64,000 nucleotides of DNA from IDS-8 sp035304345 (lineage in GTDB: Bacteria; Pseudomonadota; Gammaproteobacteria; Steroidobacterales; Woeseiaceae). A program made the position numbers and the translations under genes. Below are positions 1 through 7,632 of this stretch, piece after piece. The notes beneath the pieces were generated by a model. That model did no database searches. It had not been told where the DNA came from and was given only the letters and a program-made list of their open reading frames with translations. The DNA lies in the NCBI GenBank assembly GCA_035304345.1, contig DATGQE010000053.1:1-64000 (forward strand), read 5' to 3'. Each line of letters opens with the position of its first letter. Position 1 is the first letter of the stretch.

Positions 1-115
1 CGCAGCCGTACTTCGTGCCCACGAGGCCGAGCGTGTCACGCAGCACCCACAGCAGTGGCGTGGACGGATCGATGTCGCCCAGCTCATGAGCCTTGCCGTT
101 GATTTCGAGCTTCAT
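1..115 (-). CDS. (2Fe-2S)-binding subunit of a molybdenum hydroxylase (IorA/CoxS-like), N-terminal fragment
   Basis: Only the first 38 codons are in the window; the gene runs off the left edge. Reading from an ATG at 115, the protein opens with MKLEINGK, followed by TPLLWVLRDTLGL and GTKYGC. This is the hallmark start of the plant-type 2Fe-2S domain of small subunits in the xanthine dehydrogenase/isoquinoline 1-oxidoreductase family. The final Cys is the first cluster ligand. In this family the small subunit passes electrons between a molybdopterin large subunit and an acceptor. It lies only 23 bases downstream of the TonB receptor gene on the same strand, so the two probably form one transcript. 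The catalytic subunit should lie just outside the window. The substrate is unknown. Confidence 0.82.
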   Translation of the reverse strand, partial: MKLEINGKAHELGDIDPSTPLLWVLRDTLGLVGTKYGC

Positions 116-138
116 ATCCGGTCCACACCTCCCGTTCG

Positions 139-2277
139 TCAGAATGCGCCGCTCAGCGCCACCGTCACCCGGCGACCGCCTTTTCGCAACCGGCTCTCGT
201 GAAACGAGAGCGGCGCGATGTGCCGCTCGCCCGCATACACCCGGCGCTCGCGCGTCTGGCTGCGGTCGAAGACGTCGTCCACCGTGAGCCTGAGCTTCAT
301 GTTGCCCCAGGGAGCCGTTTCGAAGAAGAGCTGCACATCGTTGCCTTCATCGTAGACGTCCAGCTCGTTCACCTTGAAGAACGGCTCCGCCGCGAGCATG
401 CGGACCCGCCCTCCCCAGGCGGCATTCGCCTCCCGCATGTCATAACGATACTCTATCGTCGCCTCGTATTCGCGCTCGTCCGACAGCACCCGCTCGCGCC
501 CGGTGACCGGGTCGGTTACCTTCGAGTCCTGCCAGCGGCCGGTGAGGTCGAGGCGGGAGTCCCCGAGGCCCAGCGCGGCGAGCGGCAGCGTCGCCCTGAC
601 GTCGAAGCCCCAGCGCCTGCCGTCGCCCAGGTTGCCGGTCGTGCTCGTGGTCGCGGTGACGGGCAGCTCGTCCTCCACGTCCGCAATCCAGTGATGGAAG
701 CCCGTGATCTCGAGCGCACCGCTGCCCCGGAGCTCCCGGTTGAAGGAGACTTCCGCGAGCCAGTGAACCTCCGGGCGCAGGTCGGGGTTGCCGGGCGCCA
801 CGATGCCGTCCTCGAGATTCGTCTCGCTGACGAAATCCTCGAAATCGAGCTGGGAGACCTCCCTCGCGAGCCGCATCCGCCAGCGCGTCCGCTCGTCCGG
901 GGCGAGCGTCAGGCCCGCCGAGGGGGCAAGGTGAAGGAAGCGGCGTTCCGACTCCGCATCGCCGTATTGGCTCAGCCGCGAAGCCTCGATGCCGAGGCCG
1001 ACGTCCAGCGCCATGCCGTCCCTCGCCCACGCGTCGCCCACGAACACGTTCGCGCGCAGCTCCTCGACCGTGCCGTTGGCGCCCGGCACCGGCGCCGTCT
1101 CCGTGCCGCCGTTCACGTCGAGCATGCGCGCGAGCCGGTTGCGCATGCGGTTGGCGCTGAGCTCGAAGGTCGAGAGCACGACGTGGTCGGGCAGGCCGCT
1201 CCAGGTCAGCCCGAGCCGGGCAATGGCTTCGGAGGACTCGTTCTCGTTGGCGTCGCTCACCCGGTATTCCGGCAGTTCGCGCGAGAAGGCACTTTCCGTC
1301 GACAGGCGCGACTTGTCCGTGTGATTGACGATCGCCATCGCTTCGAGGAGAAGCGCTTCCCTGAGCTGCCGGTCCGCCGTGAGGCCGACTTCCCCCCGGC
1401 AGAGCTCCTGCTCGTCACCGAAGCGGACGTCCCGGACACCGCCGCCGGCGTAGGTGCGTACAGAATCCCGCTGCCCGGCACGGCTCTCGCAGCGCAGGTC
1501 AGTGGCCAGCGCGAGCTGGGTGGCGCCGCGCCACCAGGTCGCGCCGAAGTTGCCCTTGAGCTCCGTTCCCGCCGTGTCCGCACGGTCGTGCCTCGATTCC
1601 CGCACCGTGCCAGCGTCACGCACCCGTTCGATCCCGATGTCGCCGTGGGCGAAGCGGCGCGCGGCCAGCCCAACCGCGTACTCGACACCGCGCCACGCCG
1701 ACGACACCGCCAGCCGCCCTTCCGGCACGACGTCGCCGTGGTCCAGGTTGCGGCGGAACAGGAGGTCCCAGCTCGCCGCCGGCCCGCCATCGTCGCGCAG
1801 CACCACGTTGGCGAGCTGGGCATGCCCGGCCATGTCGATGCCGCCCGTCCCGGCCCGGATCAGCTCGATGCGCGCAACCCGCGCGGCCGGCGTGCGGCGG
1901 AGTATGTCCTCGGGCCGGTCCTGCTTGGCGGCGGGCCGGCGCAGGTTGATCAGCACGTTCCCGGCTGCCGCGCCGAAGCCGCGCGAGCCGTCGCCGTTGT
2001 CGAGCCGGAAGCCCGGGATCTGTTTGACCATGTCCAGGGCATTCGCCGGACGGTAAGGCGCGAACCAGGCGGGCAGGTAGCAGTCGTGCACCGGCACGGC
2101 GCTATCCGCCCCCGCCCCACCCTGGCACGGTGACGGGCCGCCCGCGCGATCGTCGCTCGCGACGATGGCGCACGCCACGGCGACGTGCGGCAGCGCAGCG
2201 ATGGCGGCAAGAGCGGTCTTCAGGACGAAGCGCGCGGCAACTCGCGCTCGGGAAACCGGGTCCGGCGATGCCCTCAT
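139..2277 (-). CDS. TonB-dependent outer-membrane receptor
   Basis: The 712-residue protein has an N-terminal signal peptide (basic start, then an Ala-rich stretch around residues 15-37). A short plug domain follows, with the typical elements DMVKQIPGF, GNVLINLRRP and ARVARIELIRAG. The rest is a long beta-barrel-like region full of alternating Arg/Asp/Tyr strands, ending in a terminal aromatic residue (VTVALSGAF), as outer-membrane barrels do. Such proteins import ligands too large or scarce for porins, driven by TonB-ExbBD. It is shorter than most TonB receptors and lacks an obvious TonB box, but the plug motifs are clear. It sits directly upstream of the molybdenum hydroxylase subunit and downstream of an MFS carrier on the same strand, which suggests uptake of the pathway substrate. 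The ligand cannot be deduced. Confidence 0.85.
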   Translation of the reverse strand: MRASPDPVSRARVAARFVLKTALAAIAALPHVAVACAIVASDDRAGGPSPCQGGAGADSAVPVHDCYLPAWFAPYRPANALDMVKQIPGFRLDNGDGSRGFGAAAGNVLINLRRPAAKQDRPEDILRRTPAARVARIELIRAGTGGIDMAGHAQLANVVLRDDGGPAASWDLLFRRNLDHGDVVPEGRLAVSSAWRGVEYAVGLAARRFAHGDIGIERVRDAGTVRESRHDRADTAGTELKGNFGATWWRGATQLALATDLRCESRAGQRDSVRTYAGGGVRDVRFGDEQELCRGEVGLTADRQLREALLLEAMAIVNHTDKSRLSTESAFSRELPEYRVSDANENESSEAIARLGLTWSGLPDHVVLSTFELSANRMRNRLARMLDVNGGTETAPVPGANGTVEELRANVFVGDAWARDGMALDVGLGIEASRLSQYGDAESERRFLHLAPSAGLTLAPDERTRWRMRLAREVSQLDFEDFVSETNLEDGIVAPGNPDLRPEVHWLAEVSFNRELRGSGALEITGFHHWIADVEDELPVTATTSTTGNLGDGRRWGFDVRATLPLAALGLGDSRLDLTGRWQDSKVTDPVTGRERVLSDEREYEATIEYRYDMREANAAWGGRVRMLAAEPFFKVNELDVYDEGNDVQLFFETAPWGNMKLRLTVDDVFDRSQTRERRVYAGERHIAPLSFHESRLRKGGRRVTVALSGAF

Positions 2278-2338
2278 CGCCGCTCAATGGCCGGTACCCG
2301 CAGCCGCGATCCCGGAATTCATGGGCTGCTCCCGGGCA

Positions 2339-3670
2339 TCACTCGGCCGCCTGGGACGCGAGGCGCGCTGCCCGCCGTGACCCGGCCGCGTGCGCGCCGA
2401 CGTACATGGGGGTCGAGGCGTCTATCTTCATGAAGAGCGCCGCCGCGAGGATCTGCAGCGCGGCCAGCACGAAGAAAGCGGTCTGCCAGTCGAACCAGGT
2501 CACGAGGTACCCCATGAGTGCGGCGGCGATCGCCCCTCCGCTGTTCCCGAACGTGTTCATCACCGAAGCGACCGAGCCGGCGAACTGGCCGCCCACGTCG
2601 AGCGTGACCGCCCAGGAGCAGCTCACGGTCATCTCGAGGCCGAACACCGCAAACGCGAAGAACAGGACGCTCACCATCGGATCGGGCGAGACCGCGGCGA
2701 GCGGCACCATGCTGCCGGCGAGGAGGAAACCGGCAACCGCAATGGCGCGCCGCGCGAGCGTCAGGTTCTGCGTGCGCTTCACGAGGTGATCGGAGGCAAG
2801 CCCGCCGACGATGTTCCCCAGCACGCCGCCGGCGAGCGGCAGGCTCGCGTAGATCCCCATCTGCGTGAGGCTGAAGTCGCGCGCTTCCGTGAGGTACTTC
2901 GGGAACCAGGTGAGGAACGTGACGATCCCGTACCCGTAACAGAAGTACATGACCGACAGGATCCAGAGCTGCGGATTGGACAGGAGCTGCTTCCACGGAA
3001 CCTTGGGGCGTTCTCCCTGGTGAGCGCCGCGGCCGAGCGCCGCCTCGATGCGCTCCAGCTCCCCTGCGTTGACCGACCGATGCTCGCGCGGGTCGTCACG
3101 GTAGTACCAGTGCCAGGCGACGACCCAGACGATCCCGACCAGCGCAAAGACGACGAACGGCGTGCGCCAGCCCCACAGCGCGATCATCGCCGCGACGAGC
3201 AACGGCGTGGCGGCGGCGGCGAGGCGCGAGCCTGCATGGGTGAGCCCCTGTGCCCAGCCGCGCTCGGTGGGGAGCATCCACCGCGACAGTGCGCGCGTCG
3301 CGATCGGGAAGGCGCCCGCCTCGCCCGCGCCGAACAGGAACCGGCACACCACGAACGATGCGGCCGACCACATGTACGCGGTCGCCGCGGTGAACACCGA
3401 CCAGTAGAACACGATCGCGGACAGCGCCCGGCGCGGGCCGAACCGGTCGCCCATCCAGCCGCCGGGGACCTGGAACAGCGCGTAGCTGATCTGGAACGCC
3501 GCGAAGATCCAGCCCATCGTGACCAGCGAGAAGCCGAACTCCTCCTGGATGGACGGCGCCGCAACCGAGATCACGACCCGGTCCATGTAGGTGTTCATGT
3601 AAAGCGCGACCGTCAGCCACAGGACGATGTGGCGAATCCTGGTCGGTCGTGTCGTGGTCTGCGATGGCAT
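2339..3670 (-). CDS. MFS transporter, anion:cation symporter type
   Basis: The 443-residue inner-membrane carrier has about twelve hydrophobic segments. The MFS signature GDRFGPRR falls in the loop between helices 2 and 3 (near residue 73), and MDRVVISVA in helix 1 is typical of the ACS branch (glucarate, phthalate and 4-hydroxyphenylacetate permeases). Length is normal for the family. Members of this branch carry organic acids with protons or sodium. It is cotranscribable with the TonB receptor downstream and the amidohydrolase upstream (gaps about 60 and 50 bases), so it is likely the inner-membrane step for the compound handled by this cluster. The exact substrate is unknown. Confidence 0.88.
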   Translation of the reverse strand: MPSQTTTRPTRIRHIVLWLTVALYMNTYMDRVVISVAAPSIQEEFGFSLVTMGWIFAAFQISYALFQVPGGWMGDRFGPRRALSAIVFYWSVFTAATAYMWSAASFVVCRFLFGAGEAGAFPIATRALSRWMLPTERGWAQGLTHAGSRLAAAATPLLVAAMIALWGWRTPFVVFALVGIVWVVAWHWYYRDDPREHRSVNAGELERIEAALGRGAHQGERPKVPWKQLLSNPQLWILSVMYFCYGYGIVTFLTWFPKYLTEARDFSLTQMGIYASLPLAGGVLGNIVGGLASDHLVKRTQNLTLARRAIAVAGFLLAGSMVPLAAVSPDPMVSVLFFAFAVFGLEMTVSCSWAVTLDVGGQFAGSVASVMNTFGNSGGAIAAALMGYLVTWFDWQTAFFVLAALQILAAALFMKIDASTPMYVGAHAAGSRRAARLASQAAE

Positions 3671-3721
3671 GCAGTCTTCCCCCTGTCGGAACGCCCCCGC
3701 TTCCGCCGGCGCGCCGGTTCC

Positions 3722-5104
3722 TCAGCGCTCCTCGAACTGGCGGCCGGCGATGTACACGGCCTCGATGGCGCGCGTGTTCGAGACGTTCTCGAGCGGATTC
3801 GCCGAGAGCACGACGAAGTCCGCCCAGCGACCGGCCTCCAGCACCCCGAGGTCATCCGCCTCGAGGAACCGGGCGGCACGCCCGGTGGCCGAAGCCAGCG
3901 CCTGCGCGGGTGTGAGTCCGGCCTCGACCAGCAGCTCGAGCTCCCAGTGCGCGGAATAACCCGGGAACCGTCCGGGCGGGCCGCTGTCGGTGCCGAACGC
4001 GTACTCGACGCCACCGTCGACGACGGCCTTCGCGTTCGCCTTCGCCCTCTCGAGGATCGGGCCGAACTCGTGGAAATGCGGCCCGGAACGCACGCGCTCC
4101 TGGTACTCGTCGCTGCCGAGACGCTCGATCACCTCCGGCGCGACGGCGCGGGCGAAGAACGGGTCGTCGAGAAACGGCGCCCGTTCCGCGTAGGCGAGCA
4201 TTGCCGCTTCGCGGCTCAGGGTCATCGACGCCTGCCAGGTGCCGTTCGCCTTCATTGCTTCGAGGAGCTCCGCGTCGACGGCCTGGTCGCGGACGCTGTG
4301 CACGAGCCCGTCGATCCCCTGGGCGACGAGCCGCTTCGCATCCTCGAGATAGAAGATGTGGGCGACCGCGCGCAGGCCGTGCTGGTGCGCGGCTTCGATC
4401 GCCGCGCGGCTGATCTCGGGCGGCATCTTCGGCATCGTGCCGAGCTCGTCGTCGACCCAGAGCTTCACGATGTCCGCGCCGTTGGCCGCCTGGCGCGCCA
4501 CCGCCTGCGCGGCCTCCTCGGGCGATGCGACGGGGTCGTTGATGCCGGCCACTCCGCCGTAGCCGTTCTCGAACACGATGCCCTGCCCGGCCGTGTAAAC
4601 CCGGGCCACTGTCGGCCTGCCGGAGCGCTGCTCCCGCGCGAAGGCATAGATCAGGTCCTTGTCGGTGCCCTGCGTGAGGACCGTCGTGACGCCGTAGGAC
4701 GCGTAGATCCCGAGCTCCCGCTCCACGTTCTCGCGCGTGAACGCCTGGTGGTTGAAGGCCAGGTCCTCGAGCACCGAAAGGTGGACGTGGAGGTCGATCA
4801 GCCCCGGAATCACGTACCGGTCGTCGAGCGGGACTTCGACGGCACCCGCGGGCACCTGCACCTCGGCATCCCGGCCGACCCAAACGATGCGGCCGTCCTC
4901 GACGATCATCGCCGACGACGGCACCGCGGCTCCGCCGGTGCCGTCGATGAGCGTGAAGTTGCGGTACACGCTCACCTCCGCCGCGGATGCAGTCGCGTTG
5001 CCGTCGTCCGGCAGCGGCGCCGGCGTCGACTCGCCGGGGCCGCCGCAGCCGGCGAGAACCAGCAGCGGGGCGCCGAGCAGGCTAGAAAGTCTTCTTGCGA
5101 GCAT
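3722..5104 (-). CDS. Amidohydrolase-family lipoprotein (imidazolonepropionase-like)
   Basis: The 460-residue protein begins with a lipoprotein signal (MLARRLSSLLG...LVLAGC, lipobox Cys near residue 20), so it is probably exported and lipid-anchored. The mature part is an amidohydrolase: the small beta domain (FTLIDGTG, IVEDGRIVWVG) is followed by VIPGLIDLHVHL with the metal-binding HxH, later AHIF and VHS His residues, and the catalytic Asp in FGTDSGPPG. The C-terminal return of the composite domain (GVLEAGRWADFVVLSANP) is intact. These enzymes hydrolyse C-N bonds in cyclic amides, ureas and peptides. The start overlaps the end of the upstream cysteine-rich gene by 23 bases, which indicates translational coupling. 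An exported amidohydrolase beside TonB and MFS uptake genes suggests hydrolysis of the imported substrate. The substrate is unknown. Confidence 0.87.
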   Translation of the reverse strand: MLARRLSSLLGAPLLVLAGCGGPGESTPAPLPDDGNATASAAEVSVYRNFTLIDGTGGAAVPSSAMIVEDGRIVWVGRDAEVQVPAGAVEVPLDDRYVIPGLIDLHVHLSVLEDLAFNHQAFTRENVERELGIYASYGVTTVLTQGTDKDLIYAFAREQRSGRPTVARVYTAGQGIVFENGYGGVAGINDPVASPEEAAQAVARQAANGADIVKLWVDDELGTMPKMPPEISRAAIEAAHQHGLRAVAHIFYLEDAKRLVAQGIDGLVHSVRDQAVDAELLEAMKANGTWQASMTLSREAAMLAYAERAPFLDDPFFARAVAPEVIERLGSDEYQERVRSGPHFHEFGPILERAKANAKAVVDGGVEYAFGTDSGPPGRFPGYSAHWELELLVEAGLTPAQALASATGRAARFLEADDLGVLEAGRWADFVVLSANPLENVSNTRAIEAVYIAGRQFEER

Positions 5105-5765
5105 CTTCGATGATCCTCTTGGCGCGTGACATGTTGAAAATGCCGCAGGAGCAGAAGCGGCAGAGGGTGGCGACGGCTTCGTCCGGCGTCCGGCGATTCT
5201 CCTTGACGAAGTCGATCATCTTTTTCGCCAGGGACTGGCTGATCATGCCGTGCCCGCACATCGTGGACAGCATCATCACGTGGCGATTCGGCACGTGGTT
5301 GGGGATGCCTTCGAAGCCGAGCGAGTAGCCGATGCTGTGTCTCTTGAGGCCGGCCTTGTCGCAGCAGGCCTTGGCGTTCTCCAGCGAGGAGGAGATGTTG
5401 ATGCTGAGGCCGAGATCCTCTTCCTTCAATCGCGCAACGAACTTCTCTGCCGCTTCCCGGTTGTCGAACACGGCAGCGTAGGTCGTCGGCCCCGTCGTGC
5501 CGTCGATCACGGCGCGGAAATCCGGCTCGTGCTTCTTCGGGAACCAGTGCTCGATCATCCATTTCGCCCTGGTCGGGCGGATGGCGCCGCCGTGCATCGC
5601 ATCGCCGAGGTTCACCGGGCCGTACTCCAGCGCCAGCTCGAGGAAGCGGCGCAACGCCGGCATGGGATCGACTTGGCGGCCCTTGCCCTTGGCGGGAATC
5701 GCGATGATGACGTAGTCGTCGACGAAGCTCTCCGCGGTGCCGAACCGGTGCAGGGTGTTGGTCAT
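5082..5765 (-). CDS. Conserved cysteine-rich protein of unknown function, partner of the ferredoxin upstream
   Basis: I chose the ATG at 5765 because it overlaps the stop of the ferredoxin gene in an ATGA arrangement; the reading frame extends further upstream only as a shadow of that gene. The 227-residue soluble protein starts MTNTLHRFG. The first half has no motif I can place. The second half carries three cysteine patches: KACCDKAG, STMCGHGMIS and CRFCSCGIFN near the C-terminus. The C-x2-C-x-C cluster plus the earlier Cys residues could bind an iron-sulfur cluster or another metal, but that is inference. Tight coupling to a two-cluster ferredoxin on one side and to an amidohydrolase on the other points to a redox role in the cluster. 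I do not recognise a characterised family. Confidence 0.8.
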   Translation of the reverse strand: MTNTLHRFGTAESFVDDYVIIAIPAKGKGRQVDPMPALRRFLELALEYGPVNLGDAMHGGAIRPTRAKWMIEHWFPKKHEPDFRAVIDGTTGPTTYAAVFDNREAAEKFVARLKEEDLGLSINISSSLENAKACCDKAGLKRHSIGYSLGFEGIPNHVPNRHVMMLSTMCGHGMISQSLAKKMIDFVKENRRTPDEAVATLCRFCSCGIFNMSRAKRIIEDARKKTF

Positions 5766-6610
5766 GGGGACTCCCCGGCCTTCACGGCCGTTTCCGTCGT
5801 GGCTTGTGCAGCGGGCGGGCGGCCCAGTCCCAGGTTGGTCTTCGCGCGGTGCAGGCGATACCCGAGCCGCTCCAGGATCGGCGCCACCGTGCGATCCTCT
5901 CCGTCCTCGTCGCAGCGCACGCCGACGCCGAGCACCACGACCGTGTCGATCCGTTGCTCGACCTCCCAGACGATGCGAATGACTTCCTCCACCCGCTCCA
6001 CCGGAACCTTGATCTCGAGGATCGCGGAGAGAACCTTCTCGTTCAGGATGTCCGGGCGAATGTCGCCCGTGGTCACATCCGTCATCAGGGACGCGATGGG
6101 GTTGTTCTTCTCGAACGACACCCCGGCACGGGCCAGTGCGCGGCTCATCTCCTGAATCTGGTGGAATCTCGCGCCGACACCGGGGCGCCCGAACTCGATC
6201 GTGAAGCCGGCTTCCCCGGGGCCGACACGGCCCGAGACGTCGTTGGTCTTCACTTCCTCGGTGCCGCGCCCGACCACGCCCGTGGATTCGTGCGGTACGC
6301 GGGGATCGGAGAACGCCCTGCGCACGATCCGCGGCCATTCGAGGTGATCGGGCTCGAACGCGGACGTGGGACAGATGTCGGGCTCGGGCTCGAACCGCGT
6401 GCGGAAGATTTTCATGAAGCGCCGGACGGCACGAACCGTCCGTGGCGGCAGCTTCTCCTTGCTCAGCCCGTTGTAGCACGCATAGCACTCGACGCACTCG
6501 TCGGTGTTGATGGTGGCGCGATTCTTCACCGGGTCGATGTAGATGGCGCCCATCGGGCAGACGTACGTGCAGTTGCCGCAGGCGACGCACTTGTCGGGAT
6601 TGATTCTCAT
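5762..6610 (-). CDS. Two-cluster ferredoxin domain fused to an uncharacterised C-terminal region
   Basis: The first 55 residues form a bacterial 2x[4Fe-4S] ferredoxin: CVACGNCTYVCP and CVECYACYN. In the second motif the usual fourth Cys-Pro is replaced by Cys-Tyr-Asn, so that site is slightly atypical. The remaining 225 residues match no ferredoxin and no family I recognise. They contain a mixed alpha/beta stretch with VSGRVGPGEAGFTIEFGRPGVGARFHQIQEMSRAL and, near residue 220, a hydrophobic beta segment DTVVVLGVGVRCDEDG. There is no signal peptide or membrane segment, so it acts in the cytoplasm. An ATGA overlap with the next gene implies a fixed stoichiometry. It may feed electrons to or from a cluster oxidoreductase, possibly the molybdenum hydroxylase at the left edge; that link is inference. 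Confidence 0.83.
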   Translation of the reverse strand: MRINPDKCVACGNCTYVCPMGAIYIDPVKNRATINTDECVECYACYNGLSKEKLPPRTVRAVRRFMKIFRTRFEPEPDICPTSAFEPDHLEWPRIVRRAFSDPRVPHESTGVVGRGTEEVKTNDVSGRVGPGEAGFTIEFGRPGVGARFHQIQEMSRALARAGVSFEKNNPIASLMTDVTTGDIRPDILNEKVLSAILEIKVPVERVEEVIRIVWEVEQRIDTVVVLGVGVRCDEDGEDRTVAPILERLGYRLHRAKTNLGLGRPPAAQATTETAVKAGESP

Positions 6611-6656
6611 TCCACGCTCGTCGGGTACTCGACTCCGGTTTCGTCCGAAAAATGCT

Positions 6657-7541
6657 CTAGATCAGCTCGACCTTGAATACGTATCCGCTGAACGGGCTGT
6701 CGTTCACCGGCCAGCCCGGGTGAATGCCGGCATCGCAGCTGTACATTTCCCCTTCGTGTATCTCGAGCCCGTGAGGATCCGCACTGCCCGGCTCGAAATC
6801 GAGGCTGGCCAGTCGCTCTCCGGTCTCCGGGTCGTACTTGTCGAGGCCGAACCGTCCTTGCGCGTAACGGCTGCTTTGCAGGTCTCCGGTGACCAGCCAG
6901 ATGTAGCCGTTCTCGTCGAACGCCATGTCGTGATGGCGCTTCGAAGGGTCGTACGGGATCATGAACTCGGGCTGCCAGCTCGCCGCATCCACGCGCAGGA
7001 TGCCGCGCAACCGCGTGGAGACGATCCACAGCTTGCCGTCCCTGTACTTCGCGCCGTGCGTGCCGCCACCGCCGAGTGGAACCTGCCGGTGGCTCACCGT
7101 GCGCGATTCCATGTCGGTCTGGAAGACACCGTAAGGCGGCGCGTTGGCGACCATCCAGACGTAACCGCCGCCGACACCCATCCCGCTCGTATTGCGGGAT
7201 TCGGTGCGGACGGTTCGCTTGACCTCACCGGTCTTCCAGTCGAGAAGCCAGGCGCATTCGCCGAGGTCGGCCGGCTCGGGCACTCCGTAGCGACGCGCCA
7301 GCTCTCCCGACAGCTTCTGCTCGCCGACCCACAGGCCTTCGGGGCTGCCCGAAAGGGCGTTGGGAAAGCCCTCCGGACACCTGAACAGCGGCGTCGTACG
7401 CGCCCTGAGGGATGCTTTCGGCACCCGCTGCCGTGCCGGCGCGGCGGCCACGGCAATGCGCGCGCTTCCTGCCGTCATTCCGAGGAGCGCGGCGGCCGCG
7501 GTTCCGGACAGGAAGGCCCGCTTGCTGATCGTGAAGCTCAT
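6657..7541 (-). CDS. Secreted beta-propeller (SMP-30/NHL-like) protein
   Basis: The start is the ATG at 7541, preceded by a strong Shine-Dalgarno (GGAGGGAGG); the open frame upstream is non-coding. The 294-residue protein has an export signal (SKRAFLSGTAAAALLGM, with a Tat-like KR before the hydrophobic core). It then shows repeated four-stranded blades recognisable as EGLWVGEQ, GYVWMVANAP, GKLWIVSTR and GYIWLVTGD with D-x-E-TG turns. This resembles SMP-30, NHL and virginiamycin B lyase-like propellers, which act as lactonases, lyases or binding scaffolds. No catalytic residues can be assigned with confidence. A second protein of the same kind lies at 12.6-13.5 kb in the same cluster, so both probably act in the periplasm on the imported compound. 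Confidence 0.78.
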   Translation of the reverse strand: MSFTISKRAFLSGTAAAALLGMTAGSARIAVAAAPARQRVPKASLRARTTPLFRCPEGFPNALSGSPEGLWVGEQKLSGELARRYGVPEPADLGECAWLLDWKTGEVKRTVRTESRNTSGMGVGGGYVWMVANAPPYGVFQTDMESRTVSHRQVPLGGGGTHGAKYRDGKLWIVSTRLRGILRVDAASWQPEFMIPYDPSKRHHDMAFDENGYIWLVTGDLQSSRYAQGRFGLDKYDPETGERLASLDFEPGSADPHGLEIHEGEMYSCDAGIHPGWPVNDSPFSGYVFKVELI

Positions 7542-7632
7542 CCTCCCTCCTCCCTTGCAGCGGCGGCAAAGCCGATGCGGGCGAAATCCCCGTCGCCCAA
7601 CGTCCATGTCGGGCGACGAGGGGCAGGCACTG

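Noticed and set aside
2390..5113. A 907-codon plus-strand open frame opposite the MFS and amidohydrolase genes
   Set aside because: Low-complexity shadow; the minus strand shows the MFS signature and amidohydrolase metal motifs.
5766..6590. An in-frame upstream extension of the cysteine-rich protein to 6590
   Set aside because: It lies wholly inside the ferredoxin gene in another frame and reads as Arg-rich shadow; the ATGA overlap at 5762-5765 gives a natural start.
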